Part shown: positions 1 through 7,937 of the stretch, in pieces | How the letters are laid out: each line of letters starts with the position of its first letter | Numbering within the stretch: position 1 is the first letter of the stretch | From: Pseudomonas congelans | GTDB taxonomy: Bacteria; Pseudomonadota; Gammaproteobacteria; Pseudomonadales; Pseudomonadaceae | DNA: 48,964 bases | NCBI RefSeq assembly: GCF_900103225.1 | Contig: NZ_FNJH01000012.1 | Location: 1 to 48,964 of the forward strand | Direction: 5' to 3' | The notes under the pieces: generated by a model | Databases searched by the model: none | What the model was told of the DNA's origin: nothing | Seen by the model: the letters and a program-made list of their open reading frames with translations, nothing else | Made by a program: the position numbers and the translations under genes

Positions 1-546
1 AACCGCCTCAAAAAGTGGAGCAACCACGAATACAAGTACGACGCGTGGGGCAACCTGGTCGAGAAAATCGTCGGCATCGTGCGTTGGCAAACCTTCACCT
101 ACGACTGCGAAAACCGCCTGGTCAAAACCGAGACCATGGCCAACAGTCAGGTGGAAAGCACCAGCAGCTACCAGTACGACAGCCTGGGCAGGCGCGTTGG
201 CAAACAGTGGGACATAAAGGGCCAGACCGACCAGAAACGCTTTCTCTGGCAGGGATTGCGGATGTTGCGTGAAGAAAGTCCTGGGCAGAGCAGCCTCTAC
301 CTCTACGAGCCCGGCAGCTATGCGCCTTTGGCCCGTGTTGATGAGAAAGAGGGCGAGGTAGAGAACAAGGTCTACTACTTCCACACCGACCAGATTGGTA
401 CGCCGCTGGAGATGACCGACGCCGAAGGGCAGATCGTCTGGCAGGCCAAATATCGGCCGTGGGGGGCGATTGAGAAGCTGGTGGTGAACGAGGTCGAGCA
501 GAACCTGAGATTTCAGGGGCAGTATATGGAAATGCTGGTTAAATAA
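1..546 (+). CDS. Rhs/YD-repeat protein, C-terminal part (5' end outside window, truncated 3' end)
   Basis: The frame is open from base 1, so the gene begins upstream. The translation shows repeated YD-type units (YDAWGNLVEK, YDCENRLVKTE, YDSLGRRVGK) and then the conserved Rhs core segment with HTDQIGTPLEMTDAEGQIVW and a final LRFQGQY. Family members form a shell that encloses a toxic C-terminal domain and are usually delivered by type VI secretion. Here the product stops seven residues after FQGQ, before the usual core end (ETGLHYNxxRYYDPxxGRF) and any toxin domain. This looks like a remnant left by recombination at the tip, or a frame disruption. The family is clear; function as an effector is doubtful. 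Confidence 0.88.
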   Translation, partial: NRLKKWSNHEYKYDAWGNLVEKIVGIVRWQTFTYDCENRLVKTETMANSQVESTSSYQYDSLGRRVGKQWDIKGQTDQKRFLWQGLRMLREESPGQSSLYLYEPGSYAPLARVDEKEGEVENKVYYFHTDQIGTPLEMTDAEGQIVWQAKYRPWGAIEKLVVNEVEQNLRFQGQYMEMLVK

Positions 547-697
547 GAGTAGTCCATTCGGTATGTTTTCTAGCGCACATAAATGCGCACCCAAGCTTTG
601 AAAAATTGGCCGCAGGAGTTTTTTTGCGGCTAGGATTAGAGAGCAAGTAGATTACTACTTAAAGCAAATCAATCGTGAATTAAGGCATTCAATCCAA

Positions 698-1069
698 ATG
701 AACGCTAAAGACATCATAGAAAAAGTCGACTTCGAATCGTATGTTTCTTCGAATCTATGCGATCCCATCACACGCAAATTAATTAAAAAACTAAAGATAT
801 CTGACATTTCCTTTCTGCTACCTCCAGAAGTATCTGTCTATGATGATCAAAACAAAAACACGCTGAAATTCATTATAGAATTCAGAGCCAACAACCTGGC
901 AGCTCAAGGGCGCCAGCTTAATGGCGCAGAACTATGCGCAGCATCGCTTGAAGGTTCAACGGATGAGGCGTTCCGAAGCTGGGTCCCCTTGGAAGTAGAA
1001 AATCATCTCGTAATTTTTATAATAAACTCTGAGAGCTTCGAAATTGATGGCTGCATGTCATTAATATAA
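698..1069 (+). CDS. Hypothetical protein, possible orphan Rhs immunity protein
   Basis: A 123-residue acidic protein with no signal peptide or obvious membrane segment and no family I recognise. It begins MNAKDIIEKVDF and ends CMSLI. It is clearly more AT-rich than the flanking core genes and sits directly downstream of a truncated Rhs gene, the usual place for small immunity genes and displaced tip cassettes. The ribosome binding site is weak (AAGG about 13 bases upstream). An immunity role is inferred from position and composition only. The 151 bases before it contain two short stem-loops (573-588 and 609-630) and a palindrome at 645-660, but no other gene. Confidence 0.55.
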   Translation: MNAKDIIEKVDFESYVSSNLCDPITRKLIKKLKISDISFLLPPEVSVYDDQNKNTLKFIIEFRANNLAAQGRQLNGAELCAASLEGSTDEAFRSWVPLEVENHLVIFIINSESFEIDGCMSLI

Positions 1070-1254
1070 TGAACCTGACCTCGACACAACCAGTCCTTAT
1101 AACAGAACCTGAAAATCAGAATACCTACAACAACCAAAAAATCAAACTTTTCAAACGTGCGCATTATCATGTGCAAAAACATTAGCCAAGGATGGACGAC
1201 GTAATTCCGCAACACATGCCCTTCCTATATGGCGTATAAGACCGGAACTATCAG

Positions 1255-1277
1255 AATAAAGCGCCCCAAAGGACGCC
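1255..1277 (-). terminator. Rho-independent terminator after the OprD gene
   Basis: Read leftward, a GCGTCC/GGGGCGC stem with a three-base loop is followed by a short T-rich run (TTTATT). It lies just beyond the porin stop codon. The stem is nearly the same as the one at 2985-3012. Confidence 0.6.
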
Positions 1278-1294
1278 TCACTCAATCATCCCCC

Positions 1295-2620
1295 TCAAAG
1301 CACACTCAACGGATACTCCACAATCACCCTCACCTCATCCAGATCCGATTCGAACGCCGTGGCCCGGGTCGTCGCCTGGCGCACGCGCAGCGACAGGTCT
1401 TTGAGTGATCCGGTCTGCACAATGTATTTCGCTTCGATATCGCGCTCCCAGCGTTTTTGATCGGTCAGCGGGTTGCCTTGTGCGTCGCGGCGCATGTAGG
1501 TGCTGTTGGCGTTGGAGTAGTCGGCGTCGGTGCCTTTGCCGTAGCGGGTCATGAACGACAGGCCGCGCACGCCGAAGGTGGACATGTCGAGGTTGTAGGT
1601 GACCATCCAGGAGCGCTCCTTGGGTGAGTTGAAGTCGCTGTACTGGATGGAGTTGGCCAGGTAGATGGAGTCGGACTGCCTGAGGTAGTCGAAATCGTCA
1701 TCACCTTCGTTGCGCTGTTGCGAAAGCGACAGGGTATGTGCGCCGTATTGCAGGGCGACTTTTGCGCTCCAGATGTCGTTGTCGAATTCGCCGAGCAGCT
1801 TTTTGCCTTCATCGGTGGCGTTGTAGTAGTTAAGGCTGCCGGTCAGTGCGAGGTCATCGGAAAGTGGCAGCACATAAGACGCCGAGGCGTATTTCTGATC
1901 CCAGACATCTTTGAGTCGGCTGGTGTAAAGGCCAAGGCTCAGCGCATCGGTGGCCTGGTAGTCGCCGCCGAAGTAGGCGACCCACGGAGCGTCGACCGCG
2001 CCGCCGTAGAAGGTGACGAAACCGTCGCGCAGGTTGCTGGAGACGGGCTGGCTCATGGAATGCAGGCGACCGCCCTGCACGGTCAAGCCGCTGATGCTGT
2101 TGTTGACGGCGGTAACGCCGCGGAAGCTCTCCGGCAGCAGGCGGGAGTCGCCGAAGGCAACCACCGGCGTCGACGGGAAGACATCGCCGACATTCACGAC
2201 GGTGTCGAAAGCCCTGGCCTTCAGCGAGCCGCCAACTTTGGTGTACTCGTCACGGGCGTTGCCTTGCTCATCGACCGGCAGTACATCGAAAGCGCTGCGC
2301 CCACCGTTTCTGCCATCCCCCGTGTCGAGCTTGATGCCGATCATGGCAAATGCATCGACGCCGACACCGAATGTGCCTTGAGTGAAACCTGACTGGAATC
2401 GCCCGATGATGCCCTGCGCCCATGCTTCGGAATAGCCATTGCCGGTCGGGCTGGACTCGCCGTTGCGGTGGTCGCGGTTCATGTAGAAGTTACGGTTGAG
2501 CACCGTCAGCGTGCTGCCTTCGATGAAGCCTTCTTTCTGTTCTTCGGCGAATGTCGCAACAGGCGTCATACCTGCGAAGGTCGAACACAGGGCCAGTGAA
2601 AGGGTTCTGAGTTGGGTCAT
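1295..2620 (-). CDS. OprD-family outer-membrane porin
   Basis: A 441-residue outer-membrane beta-barrel protein of the OprD family, which gives specific passage to amino acids, peptides or small organic acids. The start at MTQLRTLSL is preferred over an upstream in-frame codon because it gives a clean signal peptide (about 25 residues, ending PVATFA) and a GGAG ribosome binding site about 6 bases upstream. The mature N-terminus EEQKEGFIEGSTLTVLNRNFYMNRD is typical of the family, as are the length and the C-terminal EVRVIVEYPL. The last residue is Leu rather than the commoner Phe. It is monocistronic with its own terminator. Substrate cannot be read from the sequence. Confidence 0.9.
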   Translation of the reverse strand: MTQLRTLSLALCSTFAGMTPVATFAEEQKEGFIEGSTLTVLNRNFYMNRDHRNGESSPTGNGYSEAWAQGIIGRFQSGFTQGTFGVGVDAFAMIGIKLDTGDGRNGGRSAFDVLPVDEQGNARDEYTKVGGSLKARAFDTVVNVGDVFPSTPVVAFGDSRLLPESFRGVTAVNNSISGLTVQGGRLHSMSQPVSSNLRDGFVTFYGGAVDAPWVAYFGGDYQATDALSLGLYTSRLKDVWDQKYASASYVLPLSDDLALTGSLNYYNATDEGKKLLGEFDNDIWSAKVALQYGAHTLSLSQQRNEGDDDFDYLRQSDSIYLANSIQYSDFNSPKERSWMVTYNLDMSTFGVRGLSFMTRYGKGTDADYSNANSTYMRRDAQGNPLTDQKRWERDIEAKYIVQTGSLKDLSLRVRQATTRATAFESDLDEVRVIVEYPLSVL

Positions 2621-2893
2621 GTGTGCTCCGATTGATCGGCAGATGGATGTAAGCGTCGATCTGGCTTTTTTATAATTTCGAGAGCTGCCAGTGGGGCACA
2701 ATCTTGAAGTGGCGAAGATAACGGCGGGGTGACGGCGGGATTACAAATATGAAAGGAAGTGCACTGAAGCGTCGTCTTTGCTCAATACAAATAAACACGC
2801 TTTGACCGATGCAATCAGACACTCAGGATAGAACGCAGAGCATCCAGAACTGCATTCCCTGGCTCAAGCACACTACTTCTGGCGGCTGTACCG

Positions 2894-2924
2894 GCCTCTT
2901 CGCGAGCAAGCTCGCTCCCACGGG
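2894..2924. repeat. Pseudomonas REP-type repeat, single copy
   Basis: The stretch CTTCGCGAGCAAGCTCGCTC followed by CCACGGG is an imperfect palindrome and matches the element at 48890-48920. It lies in the 471-base gap between the porin start and the next leftward gene. The rest of that gap holds the porin promoter region and the terminator at 2985-3012, with no further gene. Confidence 0.8.
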
Positions 2925-2984
2925 ACTCATTTATAACGCTGGGCGCTGGAGCATGGGCGTGATAACGATTTGTGTAGATACAGG

Positions 2985-3012
2985 AATAAAAAAAGCGCCC
3001 CGAAGGACGCTT
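2985..3012 (-). terminator. Rho-independent terminator of the small exported protein gene
   Basis: Read leftward, AAGCGTCC-TTC-GGGGCGCTT is followed by a run of seven Ts. It is the downstream end of the leftward gene at 3092-3313. Confidence 0.85.
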
Positions 3013-3091
3013 AAAGATTCGCCCCGACCAAAGGAGCAGGGAGCTGCTACAAAGGGCGAATAGGGGTGCAGCGGGTCGGGCAGCAAAGGCA

Positions 3092-3313
3092 TCAGCCTTC
3101 GGACTTGGTCGACCGTTCAGCCTCGGCTTTCTCGTCGGCATTGACGTACCGCTCGGCTTTGCTGCTGTTCTGTTCCTTGAAACGCATCTCTTGCGCCTGG
3201 CGCATCTTGTCGGCAGCAGGGCTTGCGTACTCGTTACCGTCGTCGGCAAAGGCTGCAGTGGCGGACAAGGCAGCTACGGCGAAGACCATCGATTTGACCA
3301 GTTTCATCATCAT
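3092..3313 (-). CDS. Small exported protein of unknown function
   Basis: A 73-residue protein with a clear N-terminal signal peptide (MKLVKSMVFAVAALSATAAFA, cleavage expected before DDGNEY). The mature part of about 50 residues is highly charged (DKMRQAQEMRFKEQ, ADEKAEAERSTKSEG) and probably helical and periplasmic. Three ATG codons run in tandem at 3313, 3310 and 3307. The AAAGG motif upstream is best spaced from the second or third, so the true N-terminus may be one or two residues shorter. It has its own terminator and is divergent from the DUF2790 gene. I do not recognise the family with confidence. Confidence 0.75.
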   Translation of the reverse strand: MMMKLVKSMVFAVAALSATAAFADDGNEYASPAADKMRQAQEMRFKEQNSSKAERYVNADEKAEAERSTKSEG

Positions 3314-3531
3314 TACCTTTATCGGTTGAATGTCGGACCTGCGCAGCGCTTGGCGCTCGTCAGGGATGAAACAAGCTTACGGAGGGGGAGCTAACAGGAA
3401 GGTGAGCGAACAATGACAATACTGTTAGGAAGCTGACATCTTCGAGATGACCGATTTGTAATGTTTCAGCAACCTTCCGGTTAGTGCGCACTGGTTAGGG
3501 TTAAGCCACATTCAAACGGAGACAAAAGAAA

Positions 3532-3861
3532 ATGCGCACAGCCAAATCGTTGTTACTCGCTCTGGTCATCCTTTCGCCAGTCAGTGCTTTCGCCTACACC
3601 TCTGATGAGGTCAAGGCCACCACAGTGATCAAGGAACACCAGGCCAGCGTGCAGAAGTATGCTGCCATCCATAACAAGCCGATGCCGGAGATCAAGGAGT
3701 ACACCTACGGAATGAAGCTGGACGTTGCCAAGCTGGTCCGCAAGTCCCCGGATCTGCAAACCTGTAGCGTGATGCCCAAACTGATGACTTACGAAGACTC
3801 CAAGGGCAAGCTGAACACGGTTCAGTACCAGGTCCTCGGCGGGTGCAGAAACAGCCAATGA
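3532..3861 (+). CDS. DUF2790 domain protein, exported
   Basis: A 109-residue protein with a signal peptide (MRTAKSLLLALVILSPVSAFA) and a mature domain with the DUF2790 pattern: VQKYAAIHNKPMPEIKEYTYGMKLDVAKLV, then LQTCSVMPKLMTYEDSKGKLNTVQYQVLGGC. Two cysteines in the mature part could form a disulfide in the periplasm. DUF2790 proteins are common in Pseudomonas and of unknown function. A GGAG motif lies about 11 bases before the start. The gene is followed by a strong terminator and shares a 218-base divergent upstream region with the small exported protein at 3092-3313. Confidence 0.82.
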   Translation: MRTAKSLLLALVILSPVSAFAYTSDEVKATTVIKEHQASVQKYAAIHNKPMPEIKEYTYGMKLDVAKLVRKSPDLQTCSVMPKLMTYEDSKGKLNTVQYQVLGGCRNSQ

Positions 3862-3901
3862 TTCTGAACCTGCCAGGAAGGCCACTCAGCGTTACACCCC
3901 C

Positions 3902-3936
3902 GTCAGCCCGAACCGTCATTCGGGCTGACTTTTTTG
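3902..3936 (+). terminator. Rho-independent terminator after the DUF2790 gene
   Basis: Perfect 11-bp stem GTCAGCCCGAA / TTCGGGCTGAC with a six-base loop, followed by six Ts. Confidence 0.93.
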
Positions 3937-4139
3937 CGTCTGCAATCCCCTTCCCCTCCCGTCTCGAATCCAGCTTCGCTGGGTGATTCCGGCATTTTTT
4001 GCAACATCACTGCATGTGCGTGGTCAACGCAAACCCCACTGTGGCGTGTCGAGATGTGTCTGGACGTAGATCCGGTCCATCAAACACAGGCTCGGTTACG
4101 GTGATCGAGACACTGCACTTACGGATTCTGGAATGACGG

Positions 4140-5399
4140 ATGCTTGAACTTGCTGCTGGTTTTATCTGCCTCACTGCGCTGCTGACCTACGTGAATTACC
4201 GTTTCATCGGTCTGCCCCCCACCATTGGTGTGATGGTCACCGCGCTGATGTTCTCGTTGCTGCTGCAGGGCCTGAGCTTTCTGGGCTATCCCGGTCTGGA
4301 AGATCGCGTTCAACAATTGATCGGCCAGATCGACTTCGGCGACCTGCTGATGAACTGGATGCTGTCCTTCCTGCTGTTCGCCGGGGCGCTGCACGTCAAC
4401 CTTGGCGATTTGAGGAGTTACCGCTGGCCCATCGGCCTGCTGGCGACTTTCGGGGTGCTGATTGCCACCACCGTGATCGGTGCACTGGCCTACTGGATCT
4501 TTGCCCTGTTCGGCTGGCACGTCAGCCCGTTGTACTGCCTGCTGTTCGGTGCGCTGATCTCGCCCACCGACCCGATTGCGGTACTCGGTGTGTTGCGTAC
4601 GGCCAACGCCTCTAAACCGCTGAAGACCACAATCGTCGGCGAAAGCCTGTTCAACGACGGCACCGCGGTGGTGGTGTTCACCGTTCTGCTGGGTATCGCG
4701 CAGTTGGGCGAGACACCGACAGTAGGCGAAACCGCTCTGCTGTTCGTCCACGAAGCGGTAGGCGGCGTGCTGTTCGGCGGCCTGATCGGTTACGCCGTGT
4801 ACCTGATGATCAAGAGCATCGAGCAGTATCAGATCGAGGTCATGCTCACGCTCGCGCTGGTGATCGGCGGCTCGGCGATGGCGTCTGAACTGCATGTGTC
4901 CGGTCCTATCGCGATGGTCGTGGCCGGCCTGATCATCGGCAACCTGGGACGCAATCTGGCGATGAACGACATGACCCGTCGTTACATGGACGGTTTCTGG
5001 GAATTGCTGGATGACATGCTCAACGCGCTGCTGTTCGCGCTGATAGGTATGGAGCTGTTGCTACTGCCCTTCTCGTGGCAGCACTTGATTGCGGCCAGCC
5101 TGCTGGCGGCAGCGATTCTGCTGTCGCGCTTTGTCACCGTGGCCCCGGCCATTCTGTTGCTGCGTCGCTGGCGCAAGGTGCCGCACGGCACGATCCGCAT
5201 CCTCACCTGGGGTGGTCTGCGCGGCGGTGTCTCGGTTGCCTTGGCGCTGGCGCTGCCGACCGGGCCGGAACGCGATCTGCTGCTGAGCATCACCTACATC
5301 GTGGTGCTGCTGTCGATCCTTCTGCAGGGCCTGACCATCGGCAAGCTGGTGAATGCCGTTACCCGTGCCCCGCAGGCGAAAGAGCCGGCAGAACATTGA
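4140..5399 (+). CDS. CPA1-family Na+/H+ antiporter (NhaP type)
   Basis: A 419-residue inner-membrane protein with about 12 hydrophobic segments that exchanges cytoplasmic Na+ (or K+) for protons. The CPA1 signatures are present: SPTDP at about 141-145, the FNDG pair of ion-binding residues at 171-174 within GESLFNDGTAVVVF, and the late motif WGGLRGGVSVALALALP. Length is normal for the bacterial NhaP type. The start is preceded by a modest GGA. Its stop codon abuts the stop of the convergent AraC gene with no bases between, and no terminator separates them. The 203 bases between the upstream terminator and the start show nothing convincing beyond a small CCAGC/GCTGG hairpin near 3971. Confidence 0.9.
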   Translation: MLELAAGFICLTALLTYVNYRFIGLPPTIGVMVTALMFSLLLQGLSFLGYPGLEDRVQQLIGQIDFGDLLMNWMLSFLLFAGALHVNLGDLRSYRWPIGLLATFGVLIATTVIGALAYWIFALFGWHVSPLYCLLFGALISPTDPIAVLGVLRTANASKPLKTTIVGESLFNDGTAVVVFTVLLGIAQLGETPTVGETALLFVHEAVGGVLFGGLIGYAVYLMIKSIEQYQIEVMLTLALVIGGSAMASELHVSGPIAMVVAGLIIGNLGRNLAMNDMTRRYMDGFWELLDDMLNALLFALIGMELLLLPFSWQHLIAASLLAAAILLSRFVTVAPAILLLRRWRKVPHGTIRILTWGGLRGGVSVALALALPTGPERDLLLSITYIVVLLSILLQGLTIGKLVNAVTRAPQAKEPAEH

Positions 5400-6347
5400 T
5401 CAGACAGACGCAGCGGCGCGCCGGTATTCACTGGGCGTCTGCTGCATCTCCACGCGGAAGTGCCGGTTGAAGTTGGACAGGTTGGCATAGCCGACTTCAA
5501 AGCAGATGTCGGACACCGACATCTCGCTGTGCAGCAGCAACCGGCAAGCCCGCTGGACGCGTAGCTTGCGCATCAGATCGATAAAACAATGGCCTGTGGT
5601 GCGCTTGAAGAAGCGTGAAAAACCCGGATCGCTCATGTCCAGCCGCTGCGCGATGACGGACAGGCGAATATCGCTGGTCAATTCGGTCAGCAGATAATCG
5701 AACGCCTTGTTGATCCGTTCGGAGCTGCGCGCATCCAGGGTCGGTGCATACCAGGTGCTGGCCAGCAGGCGAACCTCCTGTGCAGGCGCTTTCATCAGCG
5801 TGTTGACCAGTTGCAGGAACAGAATCAGCCGCTCCAGCCCCTGAGCCGGGCCGATCTCTTCAAGCAGGCGTGCAGCCTGCACCGCTGTCGCACCGGTGAA
5901 CTCCAAGCCGCGTCGCGCCTGCTCGAACAGACGCTGCAAGTCACCCATTTCCGGCAGCGTGCCGCGCAAGGCGAGCAACGCTGCACCATCGAACTGCAAC
6001 ACCACGTCGCGCCCGGGCAGATGCTCACCGGGGGCCAGATCACCGATCCAGTCATGCGGCAGATCCGGACCGATCAGGGCCACATGCCCTGCCGCGAACT
6101 CACCGATGTAATCACCGGCCACCAGCTTGCCGCTGCCCTGGCGGATCAGGTGAATTTCGAATTCCGGATGATGGTTCCAGCGCGCCAGCGCATAGGGATA
6201 GTCATGCTCGTACCAGCGAAAGCAGTGGTCGGGCTGCGGGAGAATAACCTCAAGCTCGGCAGGGCGCTGCTCGAGCAAGGCGGCACGGCTGTCAGGCACG
6301 GGATGCCCCTTTTTATCGTTATGAATGCGCTGTAGACGCTTGAACAT
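5400..6347 (-). CDS. AraC-family transcriptional regulator of the polyol cluster
   Basis: A 315-residue regulator with an N-terminal cupin-like sensing domain (HPEFEIHLIRQGSGKLVAGDYIGEFAAGHVALIGPDLPHDW) and two C-terminal helix-turn-helix units over the last 100 residues (SVIAQRLDMSDPGFSRFFKRTTG and VSDICFEVGYANLSNFNRHFR). It resembles the MtlR type that activates mannitol and other polyol operons. It is divergent from the sugar-binding protein gene, which fits local control, and the 234-base intergenic region contains a long inverted repeat. A GAGG motif lies close to the ATG. Confidence 0.88.
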   Translation of the reverse strand: MFKRLQRIHNDKKGHPVPDSRAALLEQRPAELEVILPQPDHCFRWYEHDYPYALARWNHHPEFEIHLIRQGSGKLVAGDYIGEFAAGHVALIGPDLPHDWIGDLAPGEHLPGRDVVLQFDGAALLALRGTLPEMGDLQRLFEQARRGLEFTGATAVQAARLLEEIGPAQGLERLILFLQLVNTLMKAPAQEVRLLASTWYAPTLDARSSERINKAFDYLLTELTSDIRLSVIAQRLDMSDPGFSRFFKRTTGHCFIDLMRKLRVQRACRLLLHSEMSVSDICFEVGYANLSNFNRHFRVEMQQTPSEYRRAAASV

Positions 6348-6390
6348 ACCCCCTCGCGTCCAGCCAGCGCTAGCTCGCGTTCAAACCGGC

Positions 6391-6447
6391 ACTGATACTT
6401 TTTTGCTTTCGGACAGCCGGAGCGCACTCGGTTAAAAAAGTATCAGT
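6391..6447. promoter_or_regulatory. 14-bp perfect inverted repeat in the AraC/binding-protein divergent promoter region
   Basis: ACTGATACTTTTTT at 6391-6404 is repeated exactly in inverse orientation as AAAAAAGTATCAGT at 6434-6447, with 29 bases between the arms. It is the dominant feature between the two divergent starts (6347 and 6582). The arms are far enough apart to be two operator half-sites or two sites for a dimer. An AT-rich RNA stem is also possible but there is no terminator context. Confidence 0.6.
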
Positions 6448-6581
6448 CGATGATCCGCGCTGCGTTTGTTCAGCCCCCTGAGGGCTGCTGTAATCGAGCC
6501 GTCCACCAGGGTGACTCAACCGTGGCCAACAACAAAAACAATGACTCCCGCCAGACCAGGCGCGGGGTGGAGAGCACTACG

Positions 6582-7898
6582 ATGAACATTCGGAAAACGC
6601 TTTTCCTGTCCGCAGGCGTGTCCGCCGCCCTGCTCAACCTGACGGCTCAGGCCGCCGAAACCGTGACCATTGCCACCGTCAACAACGGCGACATGATCCG
6701 CATGCAGCGCCTGTCGAAAACCTTTGAGCAGCAGCATCCCGACATCAAGCTCAACTGGGTAGTGCTCGAAGAAAACGTCCTGCGCCAGCGCCTGACCACC
6801 GACATCGCCACGCAGGGTGGCCAGTTCGACGTGTTGACCATCGGCACCTACGAGACCCCGCTATGGGGCGCCAAACAATGGCTGGAGCCAATCACCGATC
6901 TTGCGCCGGACTACGATCTGGAGGATATCTTTCCCTCGGTGCGCCAAGGCTTGTCAGTCAAGGACACGCTCTATGCCCTGCCCTTTTACGGCGAAAGCAC
7001 CATCACTTATTACCGTACCGACTTGTTCAAGCAAGCAGGCTTGAGCATGCCCGAACACCCGACCTGGACGCAGCTGGGCGAATTCGCTGCAAAGCTGCAT
7101 CAGCCCGACAAGGGCGTTTACGGCATGTGCCTGCGCGGCAAGGCCGGTTGGGGTGAGAACATCGCCCTGCTCAGCACCATGGCCAACGCATTCGGCGCGC
7201 GCTGGTTCGATGAGCAATGGAAACCGCAATTGACCAGCCCGGAATGGAGCAAGGCCGCGAATTTCTACGTCAACACCCTGAAAAACTATGGCCCGCCGGG
7301 CGTGTCGAGCAACGGTTTCAACGAAACCCTCGCGCTGTTCAACAGCGGCAAATGCGCGTTGTGGGTGGATGCCAGCGTGGCCGGCTCGTTCACCACCGAC
7401 AAGGCGCAGAGCAAGGTCGTCGACAGCGTCGGCTTCGCACCTGCGCCGGTTGAAGTGACCGACAAGGGCTCGTCATGGCTTTACGCCTGGTCGCTGGCGA
7501 TACCGACCACGTCGAAACACAAGGATGCGGCCAAGGCGTTCATAACCTGGGCGACGTCCAAGGCGTATATCCAGCTTGTCGCCGAGACAGACGGCATCAG
7601 CAACGTGCCGCCTGGCACCCGCACCTCCACCTACAGCGAGGCTTATCTGAAAGCTGCGCCGTTCGCCAAAGTCACGCTGCAGATGATGCAACACGCCGAC
7701 CCGGCGCACCCGTCGGCCCAGCCCGTGCCCTACGTGGGTATCCAGTACGTGACCATCCCCGAGTTTCAGGCCATCGGCACCTCGGTCGGCAAGCTGTTCT
7801 CTGCCGCCGTGACCGGGCAAACCACCACTGAACAGGCGCTCACAGCCGCGCAGGCGGTGACCGAGCGCGAGATGAAACGTGCCGGCTACCCGAAGTAG
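6582..7898 (+). CDS. ABC transporter sugar/polyol-binding protein (MtlE/SmoE type)
   Basis: A 438-residue periplasmic binding protein of the extracellular solute-binding family 1. The start at MNIRKTLFL is chosen because it gives a signal peptide (cleavage after LTAQA) and a GGAG ribosome binding site; an upstream in-frame ATG at 6450 would add 44 residues of non-signal sequence. The mature N-terminus ETVTIATVNNGDMIRMQRLSKTFEQQHPDIKLNWV and the segment YALPFYGESTITYYRTDLFKQAG are typical of mannitol/sorbitol-binding proteins. The usual permease and ATPase genes do not follow; the dehydrogenase gene begins 39 bases downstream. It must therefore work with a transporter encoded elsewhere, or uptake is defective. 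Confidence 0.88.
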   Translation: MNIRKTLFLSAGVSAALLNLTAQAAETVTIATVNNGDMIRMQRLSKTFEQQHPDIKLNWVVLEENVLRQRLTTDIATQGGQFDVLTIGTYETPLWGAKQWLEPITDLAPDYDLEDIFPSVRQGLSVKDTLYALPFYGESTITYYRTDLFKQAGLSMPEHPTWTQLGEFAAKLHQPDKGVYGMCLRGKAGWGENIALLSTMANAFGARWFDEQWKPQLTSPEWSKAANFYVNTLKNYGPPGVSSNGFNETLALFNSGKCALWVDASVAGSFTTDKAQSKVVDSVGFAPAPVEVTDKGSSWLYAWSLAIPTTSKHKDAAKAFITWATSKAYIQLVAETDGISNVPPGTRTSTYSEAYLKAAPFAKVTLQMMQHADPAHPSAQPVPYVGIQYVTIPEFQAIGTSVGKLFSAAVTGQTTTEQALTAAQAVTEREMKRAGYPK

Positions 7899-7937
7899 AG
7901 CGCCAGCCCTCAACTGTATTGAACGGATGATGAACTC

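Noticed and set aside
1003..1215. Minus-strand 70-codon open frame overlapping the end of the orphan protein gene
   Set aside because: No ribosome binding site, no recognisable pattern, and it overlaps a better-supported gene; AT-rich DNA can give such frames by chance in hydrophobic codons.
3314..3531. Copper-type regulator box between the two small exported protein genes
   Set aside because: TGACAT and GTAATG-like pieces occur near 3436-3463 but spacing and symmetry do not match a site I can defend.
6450..6581. N-terminal extension of the polyol-binding protein from the ATG at 6450
   Set aside because: It would place 44 hydrophilic residues before a good signal peptide and would begin next to the inverted repeat; the ATG at 6582 has a proper GGAG site.
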